Below the pieces are notes generated by a model. The model had not been told where the DNA came from, made no database searches, and was given only the letters and a program-made list of their open reading frames with translations. 64,000 nt of DNA, taken from positions 1 to 64,000 of the forward strand of contig CAZEMO010000011.1 of the NCBI GenBank assembly GCA_964513375.1, in the 5' to 3' direction. Of this stretch, positions 50,184-59,578 are shown one piece after another; the first letter of the stretch is position 1; the number at the start of each line of letters is the position of its first letter. The stretch comes from DATCTV01 sp964513375. GTDB taxonomy: Bacteria; Desulfobacterota; Desulfomonilia; UBA1062. Position numbers and translations under genes: made by a program.

Positions 50184-51239
50184 TTACGCAACCGTAATAC
50201 CGCCACAGAGATAGACGTCCTGAATTGCCTGAAGGAGTTCTATGCCTTCTTTCATCGGCCGCTGGAAGGCTTTCCTGCCGGAGATCAGACCCATGCCTCC
50301 TGCGCGTTTGTTAATAACTGCGGTTCTTACCGCCTCGGCAAGGTCCGTTTCTCCCTTTGATTCACCGCCTGAGTTTATCAGCCCCATCCTGCCCATATAG
50401 CAGTTCATGACCTGATAGCGGGTCATGTCTATCGGGTGGTTTGTCGTCAGCTTCGAATAAACCAGAGGCGAAGTCTTGCCGAAACCTATCGCGGTATAGC
50501 CGCCATTCACCGTAGGCTGCTTCTGTTTAACAATGTCGGCTTCGATTGTCACAGACAGATGATTGGCCTGACCGGTAAGGTCTGCTGCGGTATGGTAGTC
50601 GACGCCGCCCTTTTTGAAACCATCGTTTCTGAGATATGCCCACAGGATAGTGACAAGCCCCAGATCATGAGCATGGGCAAAGGCCTCGGATATTTCCATG
50701 ACCTGTCTCGAGCTTTCCTCGGAGCCGAAGTAGATGGTCGCGCCTATCGCTGCGGCGCCCATGTCGAATGCCTGCTGAACATTTGCGAAAAGTATCTGAT
50801 CGTGCTTTTCCGGGTAAATCAGAAGGTCGTTGTGATTTATTTTGAGGATGAAGGGAATTCTGTGGGCGTATTTTCTGGAAATCGATCCGAGTACGCCGAG
50901 CGTTGATGCGACCGCGCTGCAGCCCGCCTCGATCGCAAGTTTCACGATATTCTCAGGGTTGAAATACAGAGGATTAGGCGCAAAAGATGCCCCCGCGCTG
51001 TGCTCGATGCCCTGATCGACCGGCAGGATGGAAAGGTAGCCCGTACTGCCAAGCCTTCCATGACTGATAAGATTTTGCATGTTCTTGAGCACGTTAGGGC
51101 TCCTGTCAGAGAGCATAAGACTTCTTTCGACATAGTCGGGTCCGGGCAGGTTCAGGTTCTCCTTCGGTACAATGCACTTGTGCTCAAGCAGATCCTTTGC
51201 AGCCTTTTTGCCAAGCAACTCAGCTATTTTGTCATGCAT
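50184..51239 (-). CDS. fbaB: Class I fructose-bisphosphate aldolase (FbaB/DhnA type)
   Basis: 351 aa from ATG 51239 with AGGAGG five bases upstream. Schiff-base (beta/alpha)8 aldolase of the archaeal/bacterial DhnA group: STGYLSILPVDQGIEHSAGA, PYFILKINHNDL-like FILKINHNDLLIYP (active Lys region), AAAIGATIYFGSEESSRQVM, LVTILWAYLRND, and MGLINSGGESKGETDLAEAV with KRAGGMGLISGRKAFQRPM (phosphate site). Splits fructose-1,6-bisphosphate in glycolysis/gluconeogenesis. Clustered on the same strand as gpmA, 245 bases downstream of it. Confidence 0.93.
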   Translation of the reverse strand: MHDKIAELLGKKAAKDLLEHKCIVPKENLNLPGPDYVERSLMLSDRSPNVLKNMQNLISHGRLGSTGYLSILPVDQGIEHSAGASFAPNPLYFNPENIVKLAIEAGCSAVASTLGVLGSISRKYAHRIPFILKINHNDLLIYPEKHDQILFANVQQAFDMGAAAIGATIYFGSEESSRQVMEISEAFAHAHDLGLVTILWAYLRNDGFKKGGVDYHTAADLTGQANHLSVTIEADIVKQKQPTVNGGYTAIGFGKTSPLVYSKLTTNHPIDMTRYQVMNCYMGRMGLINSGGESKGETDLAEAVRTAVINKRAGGMGLISGRKAFQRPMKEGIELLQAIQDVYLCGGITVA

Positions 51240-51483
51240 ATCATCCTCCTTTTTCCAAGGCGTCATAACTTTGCATACCTTTGTCGCTCCTCGCGTAAAC
51301 GCTGCGGAGTACGTAAATGTACACCTCGCATTTCCGCTTCGTCACTCCTCGGTCTGCTATGTTCTTACGCCCTGTATAGTTTAAATTGTTTTTCAAATTT
51401 CTCGTTAACTGTAAAATCAGGAAGTTTTTATATTCTATCTTCTGTCTCCTGCTTCACCCTACTGTCTTCTGTTTTATCTTTTT

Positions 51484-52203
51484 TCATCTATACGCCGCAT
51501 CGATCTTGTCATGTTCACCGAGATAATAGACGTCTATGGGCTTCAGGTCATCACTCAGTTCATAGACAAGCGGTATTCCGGTAGGTATATCCACGTCCTC
51601 GATCTGCCCCTCATCAAGATTCTGCAGATGCTTCACCAGAGAGCGCAGGGAATTGCCGTGCGCGCTTATAAGGACATTTCTTCCCGATTTCAGGCAGGGT
51701 TTGATATCACTGTGCCACAGCGGCATAAGCCTTTTGAGCACATCATCAAGACATTCGGTAAGCGGGATATCATCATCGCTTACATCCCTGTACCTGATCT
51801 CATGCCCGGGCCAGCGGCTGTCCGATCTCTTAAGCGCAGGCGGCTTGTTGTAGTAACCTCTGCGCCAGTGGTGTACCATGTTTCCACCGTATTTTTCAGC
51901 TGTTTCGGCTTTGTTCAGACCTTGAAGCGCACCGTAATGCCTCTCGTTAAGCCGCCAGTTCTTGACAACAGGTATCCAGTACTGCCCGCATTCATCGAGG
52001 ACTATATTGAGCGTGTCAATCGCCCTTTTAAGAAGAGACGTGAATGCCACATCGAAAATATAGCCTTCCCTTTTCATTAACACCCCCGCTTCATGCGCCT
52101 GGGCCATACCTTTTTCGGACAGGTCAACATCCGTCCAGCCAGTAAAACGGTTTTCGTTGTTCCATACGCTTTCCCCGTGACGGAGAAGGACCAGTAATTT
52201 CAT
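51484..52203 (-). CDS. gpmA: 2,3-bisphosphoglycerate-dependent phosphoglycerate mutase
   Basis: 239 aa. Phosphohistidine motif LVLLRHGESVWNNENRFTGW, LLKRAIDTLNIVLDECG, NWRLNERHYGALQGLNKAET, RRGYYNKPPAL, and the second histidine in VLISAHGNSLRSLVKHLQ. Interconverts 3- and 2-phosphoglycerate. Length typical of the dPGM group. Divergent from lpxC. The 244 bases between it and the aldolase hold several small dyads (for example CTCC...GGAG around GCGTAAACGC near 51287-51309) of unknown role. Confidence 0.96.
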   Translation of the reverse strand: MKLLVLLRHGESVWNNENRFTGWTDVDLSEKGMAQAHEAGVLMKREGYIFDVAFTSLLKRAIDTLNIVLDECGQYWIPVVKNWRLNERHYGALQGLNKAETAEKYGGNMVHHWRRGYYNKPPALKRSDSRWPGHEIRYRDVSDDDIPLTECLDDVLKRLMPLWHSDIKPCLKSGRNVLISAHGNSLRSLVKHLQNLDEGQIEDVDIPTGIPLVYELSDDLKPIDVYYLGEHDKIDAAYR

Positions 52204-52323
52204 GACCGCTCCTTATTTCTATTATTCATTCATTTATCGAAATATTCACTGTGTAATATAAATAAATATTTAAAATTTGTTGAAATTATACAAATGAAGC
52301 GTTCAACAATTTGCTAACGCAGG

Positions 52324-52352
52324 TTGACTATTGGGATTACCTGCAATAATCT
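52324..52352 (+). promoter_or_regulatory. Candidate promoter placed so that the lpxC message would be leaderless
   Basis: TTGACT (52324-52329), 17-base spacer, TAATCT (52347-52352). With a normal discriminator the start falls on or next to the lpxC ATG at 52359. No Shine-Dalgarno is seen before that ATG (AATAATCTTGTTTC), which agrees with leaderless initiation. Confidence 0.45.
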
Positions 52353-52358
52353 TGTTTC

Positions 52359-53171
52359 ATGCTCAGACAAACAGTTGCGAACACCGTGGAAATTAAAGGA
52401 ACCGGCCTTCACAGAGGCAATACGGTCCATCTGAACATCAAGGCCGGGGAAAACGGCATAGTTTTTATCAGGGAAGGCTTAAGAATCCCTGCACGACCTG
52501 ACTTTGTCACAGATACAAGACTCAATACGATGCTTGGCCTTGAGGGCATCTTCATTTCCACTGTCGAGCACCTCATGAGTGCATTATACGGTCTGGGGAT
52601 TACCGACTGCGAAGTCCATGTGGATGGCGACGAGATGCCTTCCATGGACGGCTCAGCCCTGCCCTTCTTCGAGGCCCTCTCTGTTGCGGGAACGCTCACG
52701 ATAGGAGAGCTCGAAGCCATCATCATCAATGAAAAGCTGAGGGTAGGAGATGACACAGCTTATGTCGAAATCGAACCGGGAGATTTCTCAATAAGCTATT
52801 CAATCGATTTCCCGGAACCCGCTATCGGCAGGCAGACTTATATATATTCCGGCGGAGACTATAAAGAACTGATCGCGCCTGCAAGGACATTCGGAAGGCT
52901 TAAGGATGTCGATGCAATGAGGGCTATGGGGCTTGCGCTCGGAGGGAGCCTTGATAACGCAATCGTCGTAGATAATGATACGATCCTCAATCCCGAAGGC
53001 CTTCGTTATGAAGATGAATTCATCAGACACAAGGTCCTTGACCTTCTGGGCGACCTGTGGCTGCTGGGAAGGCCTGTTAAAGGCCTGATAAATGCATCCA
53101 GGGCTAACCACAGACTTCATGTCGAAATGGCAAAAAAGATATGCTTAGTATCCGACACCTGCAGGGAATGA
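52359..53171 (+). CDS. lpxC: UDP-3-O-acyl-N-acetylglucosamine deacetylase
   Basis: 270 aa, starts MLRQTVANTVEIKGTGLHRG like other LpxC proteins. Catalyses the first committed step of lipid A synthesis. Zinc ligands: His in STVEHLMSALYGLGI and the later HKVLDLLGDLWLLG (HKxxDxxGD); EMPSMDGSALPFFEAL (catalytic Glu region), RTFGRLKDVDAM and LGGSLDNAIVVD are also typical; HRLHVEMAKKI near the end holds the general His. Slightly shorter than E. coli LpxC (305). First gene of a run with ntrY, ntrX and a radical SAM protein. Confidence 0.96.
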   Translation: MLRQTVANTVEIKGTGLHRGNTVHLNIKAGENGIVFIREGLRIPARPDFVTDTRLNTMLGLEGIFISTVEHLMSALYGLGITDCEVHVDGDEMPSMDGSALPFFEALSVAGTLTIGELEAIIINEKLRVGDDTAYVEIEPGDFSISYSIDFPEPAIGRQTYIYSGGDYKELIAPARTFGRLKDVDAMRAMGLALGGSLDNAIVVDNDTILNPEGLRYEDEFIRHKVLDLLGDLWLLGRPVKGLINASRANHRLHVEMAKKICLVSDTCRE

Positions 53172-53172
53172 T

Positions 53173-55356
53173 ATGTCAAAAAAGACGATAGAATTCGGCA
53201 TTGCGTTTCTAGTTATGGGTCTGATCGTTGCCCTTGTCTGGGTGGAAAAGCACCTGCCGCAATTCCAGGCTATGCCGTCAAGCCATGTAACATTCCTTGC
53301 GCTTCTTAACCTCAACATCGTCCTTCTGATCCTGGTAATCTTCCTTGTGGTAAGAAATGTCGTCAAACTCATGCTGGAACGCCGGAGAGGCATGCTCGGC
53401 TCAAAGCTCCGCACCAAACTTGTTGCGTCGTTTGTCACGCTCACAATCTTTCCTGCAATGGTACTGTTCTTCACTAGCGTAATCTTTATCGACAGGAGCA
53501 TGGAGGGATGGCTTTCCGAAGAGGTCAAAAAGGCTATTGCGGAATCTCTAAATGTTGCAAACATCTACTATAAAGAGGCTTCCGTTGATGCACAGCACTA
53601 TGCGACATTCATATCGGAGGAGATAACACAGAGAAGGCTTCTGCGTGAAGGCAACCTCGACATATTGAAAGATCTGCTCGACGACAGGATGGAGATGTTC
53701 CGGCTGTCGGCAGTGGCGGTTTTCTCGGCACAGGGTGAGGAGCTTGTAAAAATCATCTCACCCAAACTCGGGGTCTCCACGCTGCCGGACCCCGAATCGA
53801 GCCTGGTCAAGGCCGCAATGAACGGCAAGAGTACCAGCAGGGTTATCCAGGCGGGAAAGGCTGATATTATTGAAGGCATTGTACCGATACATTCATCGTT
53901 CAATCCGAAAGATATCGTAGGTGTTTTTGCGGTCGACTATTACGTGCCTGAAAGCCTTTCGGGAAGACTCGACCTCATCAGCTCATCATATGATGATTAT
54001 ATCGAAAGTCTCAGGTTCAAGGGCTGGATAAAGACGGAGTTTATAATAACCCTTACTTCTGTAACTCTGCTGGTCATTTTCTCTGCAATCTGGTACGGGC
54101 TGAACCTTTCCAAAGGCCTTACAAATCCCATTGAAAAGCTGGTTGAAGGCACACAGAGGGTCTCAAAGGGAGACCTCGGATTTTCCGTTGATGTGACGTC
54201 CGATGATGAACTGGGAATACTCGTCAAGGACTTTAACCAGATGGTGGGAGACCTGAAGAATTCAAGGTCGAATCTGGAGCAGACCTATAACGAGCTTGCC
54301 GCTCGGAACAGGTATATTCAGACTGTTCTTAAAAACGTATCAACAGGCGTTATTTCGGTTGATGCAAACGATAATATATCAATGATCAACGCCAGCGCAC
54401 AGAAAATGCTTGCCATAAAAATAGACAAGGTCATCGGGCGGAAATGGCGGGATGTAATGAAGGAAGAGCATCTGCCTATCGTTACAGGTCTTTCCGATGC
54501 GCTTAACAACAGCAAAGGAACGGTGATAGAGAGGGAAATAGTGCTGAGCATTGAAGGCAGGAGGCTCTCGCTTCTTATCCATGCTTCAATGCTATATGAC
54601 GACAACAACGAGTATATCGGAGTGGTTGTTGTCTTCGACGACCTGACCGAGCTTCAGCGCATGCAGCGTGTGGCTGCATGGCGCGAGGTGGCAAGGAGGA
54701 TTGCGCACGAAATCAAAAACCCTCTTACACCGATTCAGCTCTCGGCCCAGAGGCTCAGGCGACGCTATCTTGACAAGATCAATGATGAACCTGAGATCTT
54801 TGATGAATGCACACGGTTGATTGTATCACAGGTGGAGGAGATGAAACGGCTTGTCGACGAGTTCTCGGCCTTTGCCAAGATGCCTTCATCAATGCCTGTG
54901 CCGGACAATCTGAACGAAGTGCTGAGTGACGCCGTAGCACTATACAAACAGGCCCATCCCGATATCGAATATATTCTGGAAACAGATGAAACCCTCACGG
55001 GTGTTGAGATCGACCGTTCTCAAATGAGCAGGGCCATTACCAATCTTCTGGAAAATGCAACCGTAGCATTGAAGGAATCGAATGTCCCCATAAAAACAAT
55101 CACGGCAAAAACCTCCTATAACCGGGATATACGCTTTGCCAGGCTTGAGATTATGGATTCAGGCCCCGGCATCCCGGAAAAAGTGAAAGAAAGAATGTTC
55201 GAGCCGTATTTTTCCACCAAGAGAACCGGGACAGGTCTTGGGCTGGCAATAGTGAAAAGCATTGTTACGGACCACAACGGATTTATCCGCGTACGCGACA
55301 ACAAGCCGACCGGCACAATTATAACCATAGAACTACCCGTTAAGGAGAAGGCATGA
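53173..55356 (+). CDS. ntrY: NtrY-like membrane sensor histidine kinase
   Basis: 727 aa. Four membrane segments: two near the N terminus (FGIAFLVMGLIVALVWV; LALLNLNIVLLILVIFLVV), a third (VASFVTLTIFPAMVLFFTSV), a periplasmic part of about 170 residues, then FIITLTSVTLLVIFSAIWY. Next HAMP (NPIEKLVEGTQRVSKGDLGF), PAS (NVSTGVISVDANDNISMIN), HisKA with REVARRIAHEIKNPLTPIQ, and ATPase motifs LLENATVALKES, MDSGPGIP and RTGTGLGLAIVKSIV. This order is that of NtrY. Starts one base after the lpxC stop, an association often seen between envelope genes and NtrYX in this group. Signal unknown. Confidence 0.93.
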   Translation: MSKKTIEFGIAFLVMGLIVALVWVEKHLPQFQAMPSSHVTFLALLNLNIVLLILVIFLVVRNVVKLMLERRRGMLGSKLRTKLVASFVTLTIFPAMVLFFTSVIFIDRSMEGWLSEEVKKAIAESLNVANIYYKEASVDAQHYATFISEEITQRRLLREGNLDILKDLLDDRMEMFRLSAVAVFSAQGEELVKIISPKLGVSTLPDPESSLVKAAMNGKSTSRVIQAGKADIIEGIVPIHSSFNPKDIVGVFAVDYYVPESLSGRLDLISSSYDDYIESLRFKGWIKTEFIITLTSVTLLVIFSAIWYGLNLSKGLTNPIEKLVEGTQRVSKGDLGFSVDVTSDDELGILVKDFNQMVGDLKNSRSNLEQTYNELAARNRYIQTVLKNVSTGVISVDANDNISMINASAQKMLAIKIDKVIGRKWRDVMKEEHLPIVTGLSDALNNSKGTVIEREIVLSIEGRRLSLLIHASMLYDDNNEYIGVVVVFDDLTELQRMQRVAAWREVARRIAHEIKNPLTPIQLSAQRLRRRYLDKINDEPEIFDECTRLIVSQVEEMKRLVDEFSAFAKMPSSMPVPDNLNEVLSDAVALYKQAHPDIEYILETDETLTGVEIDRSQMSRAITNLLENATVALKESNVPIKTITAKTSYNRDIRFARLEIMDSGPGIPEKVKERMFEPYFSTKRTGTGLGLAIVKSIVTDHNGFIRVRDNKPTGTIITIELPVKEKA

Positions 55357-56702
55357 AATACACAGTACTGATTGTGGACGACGAAGATAATATCAGGCTC
55401 TCGTTGAAAGGCAGTCTTGAAGATGAGGGTTTTTACGTTATGCAGGCATCCACCGGTGAGGATGCCCTCAAGATACTCGAAAAACAGGATGTGGACATTG
55501 TATTGCTCGACATATGGATGCCGGGTATTGACGGGATACAGACGCTTCAGGAAATCAAGAAAACAAATCCTGACCTCCCTGTTATAATAATGACCGGCCA
55601 TGGATCTATCGATGCTGCAATAAAAACAACCAGGCTCGGGGCGCTCGATTTTCTTGAGAAGCCGTTGGACCTGAACCGCATAATAATTACCATAAACAAT
55701 GCACTTCATATGAAGGAACTCTCTGTAGAGAACGCACTTTTAAAGAAAAAAACGGAAAAAGATGACGAAATGATCGGATCGTCCCCTGTCATCGTAAAAC
55801 TGAAGGAAGAAATAGACAGGGCCGCGCCTTCTGACTCATGGGTTCTCATACTGGGAGAGAACGGCACTGGAAAGGAGCTCGTGGCCAGGAGTCTGCACAA
55901 ACAGAGCAGGCGGAATAATCAGCCTTTTGTCGAGGTCAACTGCGCCGCAATTCCGAGCGAACTCATTGAGAGCGAACTCTTCGGCCATGAAAAAGGCTCT
56001 TTCACAGGGGCAACAGAGCGCAAAAGAGGCAAATTCGATCTGGCGAACAACGGCACCCTCTTTCTTGATGAAATAGGGGATATGAGCATGAACACCCAGG
56101 CTAAAATACTGCGCATTCTCCAGGAACAGCGGTTCGAGCGTGTCGGAGGCTCTCAGACTATACAGGTGGATGTAAGGGTTCTGACGGCGACAAACAAAAA
56201 TCTCGAAGAGGAGATAGCGAACGGCAACTTCAGGCAGGACCTTTATTACAGATTAAACGTGATTCCGTTGTATGTCCCGCCTTTAAGGGAACGGAAAGAG
56301 GACATCCCGCAGCTTATTGAACATTTTCTTGCAATGTACGCTGTCCTCAACAACGGCAATAAAAAAATCATTACCGAAGGTGCCGTGAAAAAACTCATGC
56401 AGCATGACTGGCCCGGAAATGTCAGGGAGCTCAAGAACATCCTGGAGAGGCTCGTCATAATGACCCCCGGGAACACCATCACGGCTGACAATGTCTCCCC
56501 TTTGACATCGAAAACCACATCTGAATTCGAGAGGATATTCGATATCGATCTCTTAAAAGACGCCAGGAACGAATTCGAGAGGATATTCATATCCAAAAAG
56601 CTGGCCCAATGCGGGAACAACATATCCAAGACCGCAGATATGATAGGGGTTGAGCGAAGCAACCTCCATCGCAAGATCAAAGGGCTTGAAATAGATGCAT
56701 GA
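55353..56702 (+). CDS. ntrX: NtrX-like sigma54-family response regulator
   Basis: 449 aa. Receiver with D53 (IVLLDIWMPGIDG) and K104 region (LEKPLDL); AAA+ domain with GENGTGKELVARSLH, LFLDEIGDMSMNTQ and RQDLYYRLNVIPLY; C-terminal Fis-type HTH (ISKTADMIGVERSNLHRKI). The sigma54-contact loop reads GSFTGA (215-220) in place of GAFTGA, with the FTGA core intact, so sigma54 activation remains likely. Overlaps ntrY by four bases and the radical SAM gene by eight. Confidence 0.94.
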   Translation: MKYTVLIVDDEDNIRLSLKGSLEDEGFYVMQASTGEDALKILEKQDVDIVLLDIWMPGIDGIQTLQEIKKTNPDLPVIIMTGHGSIDAAIKTTRLGALDFLEKPLDLNRIIITINNALHMKELSVENALLKKKTEKDDEMIGSSPVIVKLKEEIDRAAPSDSWVLILGENGTGKELVARSLHKQSRRNNQPFVEVNCAAIPSELIESELFGHEKGSFTGATERKRGKFDLANNGTLFLDEIGDMSMNTQAKILRILQEQRFERVGGSQTIQVDVRVLTATNKNLEEEIANGNFRQDLYYRLNVIPLYVPPLRERKEDIPQLIEHFLAMYAVLNNGNKKIITEGAVKKLMQHDWPGNVRELKNILERLVIMTPGNTITADNVSPLTSKTTSEFERIFDIDLLKDARNEFERIFISKKLAQCGNNISKTADMIGVERSNLHRKIKGLEIDA

Positions 56703-58188
56703 AAAAGGTGCTGACAGAAAAGACCCTGGCGGCAGGCTGAATATAGCCCTTGTTTATCCGAACACCTATTTTGTCGGCATGTCCAATCTCGGCATCCATG
56801 CCATGTACAGGGCTTTCAACAATCATCCGGGAATCGTCTGTGAGAGGTTCTTTTCAGATTATCCCAGGTCCGTGGAAAACGCCCGGCCCTTATCCGATTT
56901 TCATATAATAGCCTTTTCAGTTTCTTATGAACTCGACTGGATAAATGCAGCAAGGATTCTGACGGACGCAAAGATACCTGTCCTGGTAACTGAGCGGAGC
57001 GGCGCTCCGGTTGTAATGGCGGGCGGGGCGGCAGTAACTATGAATCCTGAGCCTGCGGCCGACATGCTCGATTTCTGCTTTCTAGGTGACGGGGAACATG
57101 CACCTCATATACTTCATGATGCCTTTATGAAAAGCTCGCATTATGAGGAATTCCTGGACAGACTTACGGGAAATCCGGGCATTTATATACCGGGCAGGCC
57201 GATTGAGAAGTCATTCTCTGTCAGTACAATAAACCCGATTACATTTCCTGCCCAAACCGAAATAATAACTGATTCCAGTACCTTCAGCGATATGTTCCTG
57301 GTTGAAATCGCAAGAGGCTGCCCGTTTTCGTGTATGTTCTGTGCTGCAAAAAGGATATATTCTCCATTCAGGGCAGTAAAACTTGTCAACCTAATGCCTG
57401 CTTTTGAAAAGGCAAAGGAATCGGGTCTTAAACTTGGAATGGTCAGTGCTTCCCTGAACAATCATCCACAGACCGAGGATATGTTCAGGGCTATAAATGA
57501 TCTGGATTTAAAGATTGCACCCCCGTCTCTCAGGCTCGGTATGATCAAGCCTGAGCTTATCAGGCTTATTGAACGCTCCGGCACGAAAGGTGTAACCCTT
57601 GCTCCGGAGACCGGCTCTGAACAATTGAGAAAGTCGGTTTCGAAAGACATAAGCAATGAGGTTATCTTGAATGATATCGAAGCTCTCGTGTCTGCTGGAA
57701 TCATGGACATCAAGCTGTATTTCATAACCGGTCTGCCCGGTGAGAGCCTGGATGATGTGGATTCCATAATCGACCTCGTAAAGCGCTGCCGACAGAGTTT
57801 TATTAAGGTCTCCAGGGGCAATAAAAGGATTGGCAGCATCCAGGTCAGTGTCAATACATTCGTTCCGAAACCCAATACGGATTTCGAGCGAATGGAAATG
57901 ATCGACATCAAAGAGGCAAAGAAGAGGCTTAAAAGGATCGAAGACGGGCTCAGACGGCAAAGCAATATCAAGCTCAGCTATGAAGGCCCCAAATGGGCAT
58001 ATCTTCAGGCTGTAATCGCCCGGGGTGACAGGCATGTCCTTGAATTGATTGTCATGCTTGCAAACGTCCCGGAATCAAACTGGCAGGACACCTTGAAATC
58101 ATGGGAAAGAAATCCCGACTATTATGCGCTCAGGAAAAGGGGGGAAGATGAAATACTCCCATGGGATTTTAAAAGAACAACCGCCTGA
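56695..58188 (+). CDS. Radical SAM protein with B12-binding-like N terminus
   Basis: 497 aa. Residues 15-140 resemble a cobalamin-binding/methylthiotransferase-type Rossmann domain (LNIALVYPNTYFVGMSNLGI, FHIIAFSVSYELDWINAAR, FCFLGDGEH). The radical SAM core has EIARGCPFSCMFCAAKRIYS with Cys 209, 213 and 216, then LAPETGSEQLRKSVSK and YFITGLPGESLDDVDSIIDL. The His of the classic DxHxxG cobalamin motif is not seen, so B12 binding is uncertain. Looks like the uncharacterised UPF/TIGR-type radical SAM proteins of anaerobes. Overlaps ntrX. Confidence 0.85.
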   Translation: MHEKGADRKDPGGRLNIALVYPNTYFVGMSNLGIHAMYRAFNNHPGIVCERFFSDYPRSVENARPLSDFHIIAFSVSYELDWINAARILTDAKIPVLVTERSGAPVVMAGGAAVTMNPEPAADMLDFCFLGDGEHAPHILHDAFMKSSHYEEFLDRLTGNPGIYIPGRPIEKSFSVSTINPITFPAQTEIITDSSTFSDMFLVEIARGCPFSCMFCAAKRIYSPFRAVKLVNLMPAFEKAKESGLKLGMVSASLNNHPQTEDMFRAINDLDLKIAPPSLRLGMIKPELIRLIERSGTKGVTLAPETGSEQLRKSVSKDISNEVILNDIEALVSAGIMDIKLYFITGLPGESLDDVDSIIDLVKRCRQSFIKVSRGNKRIGSIQVSVNTFVPKPNTDFERMEMIDIKEAKKRLKRIEDGLRRQSNIKLSYEGPKWAYLQAVIARGDRHVLELIVMLANVPESNWQDTLKSWERNPDYYALRKRGEDEILPWDFKRTTA

Positions 58189-58223
58189 TAAAGGACTAGT
58201 TGTTATTAAGCAGAACTTTTTTA

Positions 58224-58251
58224 TTGTTACTTGTGCTGCCATGTGTAAAAT
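58224..58251 (+). promoter_or_regulatory. Candidate promoter for the asparagine synthetase gene
   Basis: TTGTTA (58224-58229), 16-base spacer, TAAAAT (58246-58251), about 55 bases ahead of the ATG at 58310, which has an AGGAGG site. Confidence 0.4.
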
Positions 58252-58309
58252 TATCTTTTAACGCTCTGACAGCTGACAAACGCAAAAGGTTACATACAGG
58301 AGGTTTTTT

Positions 58310-59533
58310 ATGTCATTCATAGGTGAGGATCTGTTTCACTTTCAGGCATCGTTAATCGAATCAGGCTCTTCTTTCGAAGATTTTGTACGCGAGAACTACA
58401 TCAACAAATGGGTTGGCGATACCATTTATTCGGCTATGGCCATCAGGACCACAATGGTAACCGCAGCAACAAATTTCCTTACAAATGAAGGACTTTTCAA
58501 CCTTGAACGGATTCTGATGAGTCCTATAACCGATCCGCTTGCTCACGACGTTGAGCATGTGCCTTCAATTCATTACAAGGGCATGCCTTATGTCACGACT
58601 CATTCCATGATCTATCACAAATTCCTTGCGTGCTTTAACCCAAAAATAAAAGGCATTTTCGTGGACTCTCCGAATATAAGGCTCGAGATTGAGAGTCCTC
58701 AGAGAAAACAGCGGGGCAAATACCTGATTGACTTTTCTCAGATAGATATAGAGGTGAAAAGAAACAGGGGCATTACACTCGATCAATATAAGAAAGAACC
58801 TGAAAAGGTAAAATCCATATTAAATGAAGACATCGAAAGAGCATATGATTTCTTCGAGAGAATGATTATCGCTATGGTAAGTACGGTTGCAGATAAAAAC
58901 GAAGATGAGCTCAAGGCCCTTGGTGTAATACTGGAGGTGCCAAGGCAGCCGTTCCCGAGATTCCGGAACGATGATATTCTAAAAAGATACGGCAAGGCCA
59001 GGGGAGAAGTTATGGCTGGCGAGGAAACGAATGAGCAGTTCTTCTGGGTAACAGGGCTGATGCGTGAAAACTATGACCTTATATACCCCTATATTCTGCC
59101 TGACGGCACAAGGCTTCCTATTTCATCATTCACATCCGACATGATCTACAACTACGATATATGCGCAAAAGCCAGACAGCGAGATACCGGCAAATTCATG
59201 CCGGCTCTTGAAATCCTGTCCGGTGCAATCCGCGAATGGCTTTACGAGCCCATCATTGAAAGGCTTCTCGACAATAAAATCCTGACCGAAAGGCCTGTTT
59301 TCAAGGACGGGAATATAACAAACATCGAACCTCTTGCAGGCTACAGCCCCTTCCTGTCAGCGGCAGGAATGACAGATGCGAAAGGCAGGCCTTATTTCCC
59401 CGAGACATTCGGTGGCGGACTCGGAGTGGAACGGTTCCTTTACTCAGTACTCAGAGGAAAAGCTGTTGAAAAAATAGACGATATTACCTGCTTTGGTAAG
59501 AATCCCGATTCTTACCCTATTTTCCTGTTTTGA
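58310..59533 (+). CDS. Archaeal-type asparagine synthetase (aspartyl/asparaginyl-tRNA synthetase-like)
   Basis: 407 aa. The fold is a class II aminoacyl-tRNA synthetase core without the anticodon-binding domain: residues 45-110 (TAATNFLTNEGLFNLERILM, VTTHSMIYHKFLACF, corresponding to motif 2 surroundings), FVDSPNIRLEIES, RKQRGKYLIDFSQIDIEVKR, and motif 3 FGGGLGVERFLYSVLRG. This matches the AsnRS-derived asparagine synthetases known from Pyrococcus and a few bacteria, which amidate aspartate with ammonia and ATP, rather than AsnA or AsnB of most bacteria. Monocistronic with its own promoter. Alternative: an orphan AspRS paralogue with another amidation or ligation role. Confidence 0.82.
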   Translation: MSFIGEDLFHFQASLIESGSSFEDFVRENYINKWVGDTIYSAMAIRTTMVTAATNFLTNEGLFNLERILMSPITDPLAHDVEHVPSIHYKGMPYVTTHSMIYHKFLACFNPKIKGIFVDSPNIRLEIESPQRKQRGKYLIDFSQIDIEVKRNRGITLDQYKKEPEKVKSILNEDIERAYDFFERMIIAMVSTVADKNEDELKALGVILEVPRQPFPRFRNDDILKRYGKARGEVMAGEETNEQFFWVTGLMRENYDLIYPYILPDGTRLPISSFTSDMIYNYDICAKARQRDTGKFMPALEILSGAIREWLYEPIIERLLDNKILTERPVFKDGNITNIEPLAGYSPFLSAAGMTDAKGRPYFPETFGGGLGVERFLYSVLRGKAVEKIDDITCFGKNPDSYPIFLF

Positions 59534-59578
59534 CATGTCGTAAGATTTCGATACAGATTCAGTATTTGAGAAGAAGCT

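Noticed and set aside
51240..51483. Interspersed repeat or MITE between aldolase and gpmA
   Set aside because: Several small dyads exist (GCGTAAACGC, GTACGTAAATGTAC), but no second copy is seen in the window and no target duplication, so it cannot be supported here.
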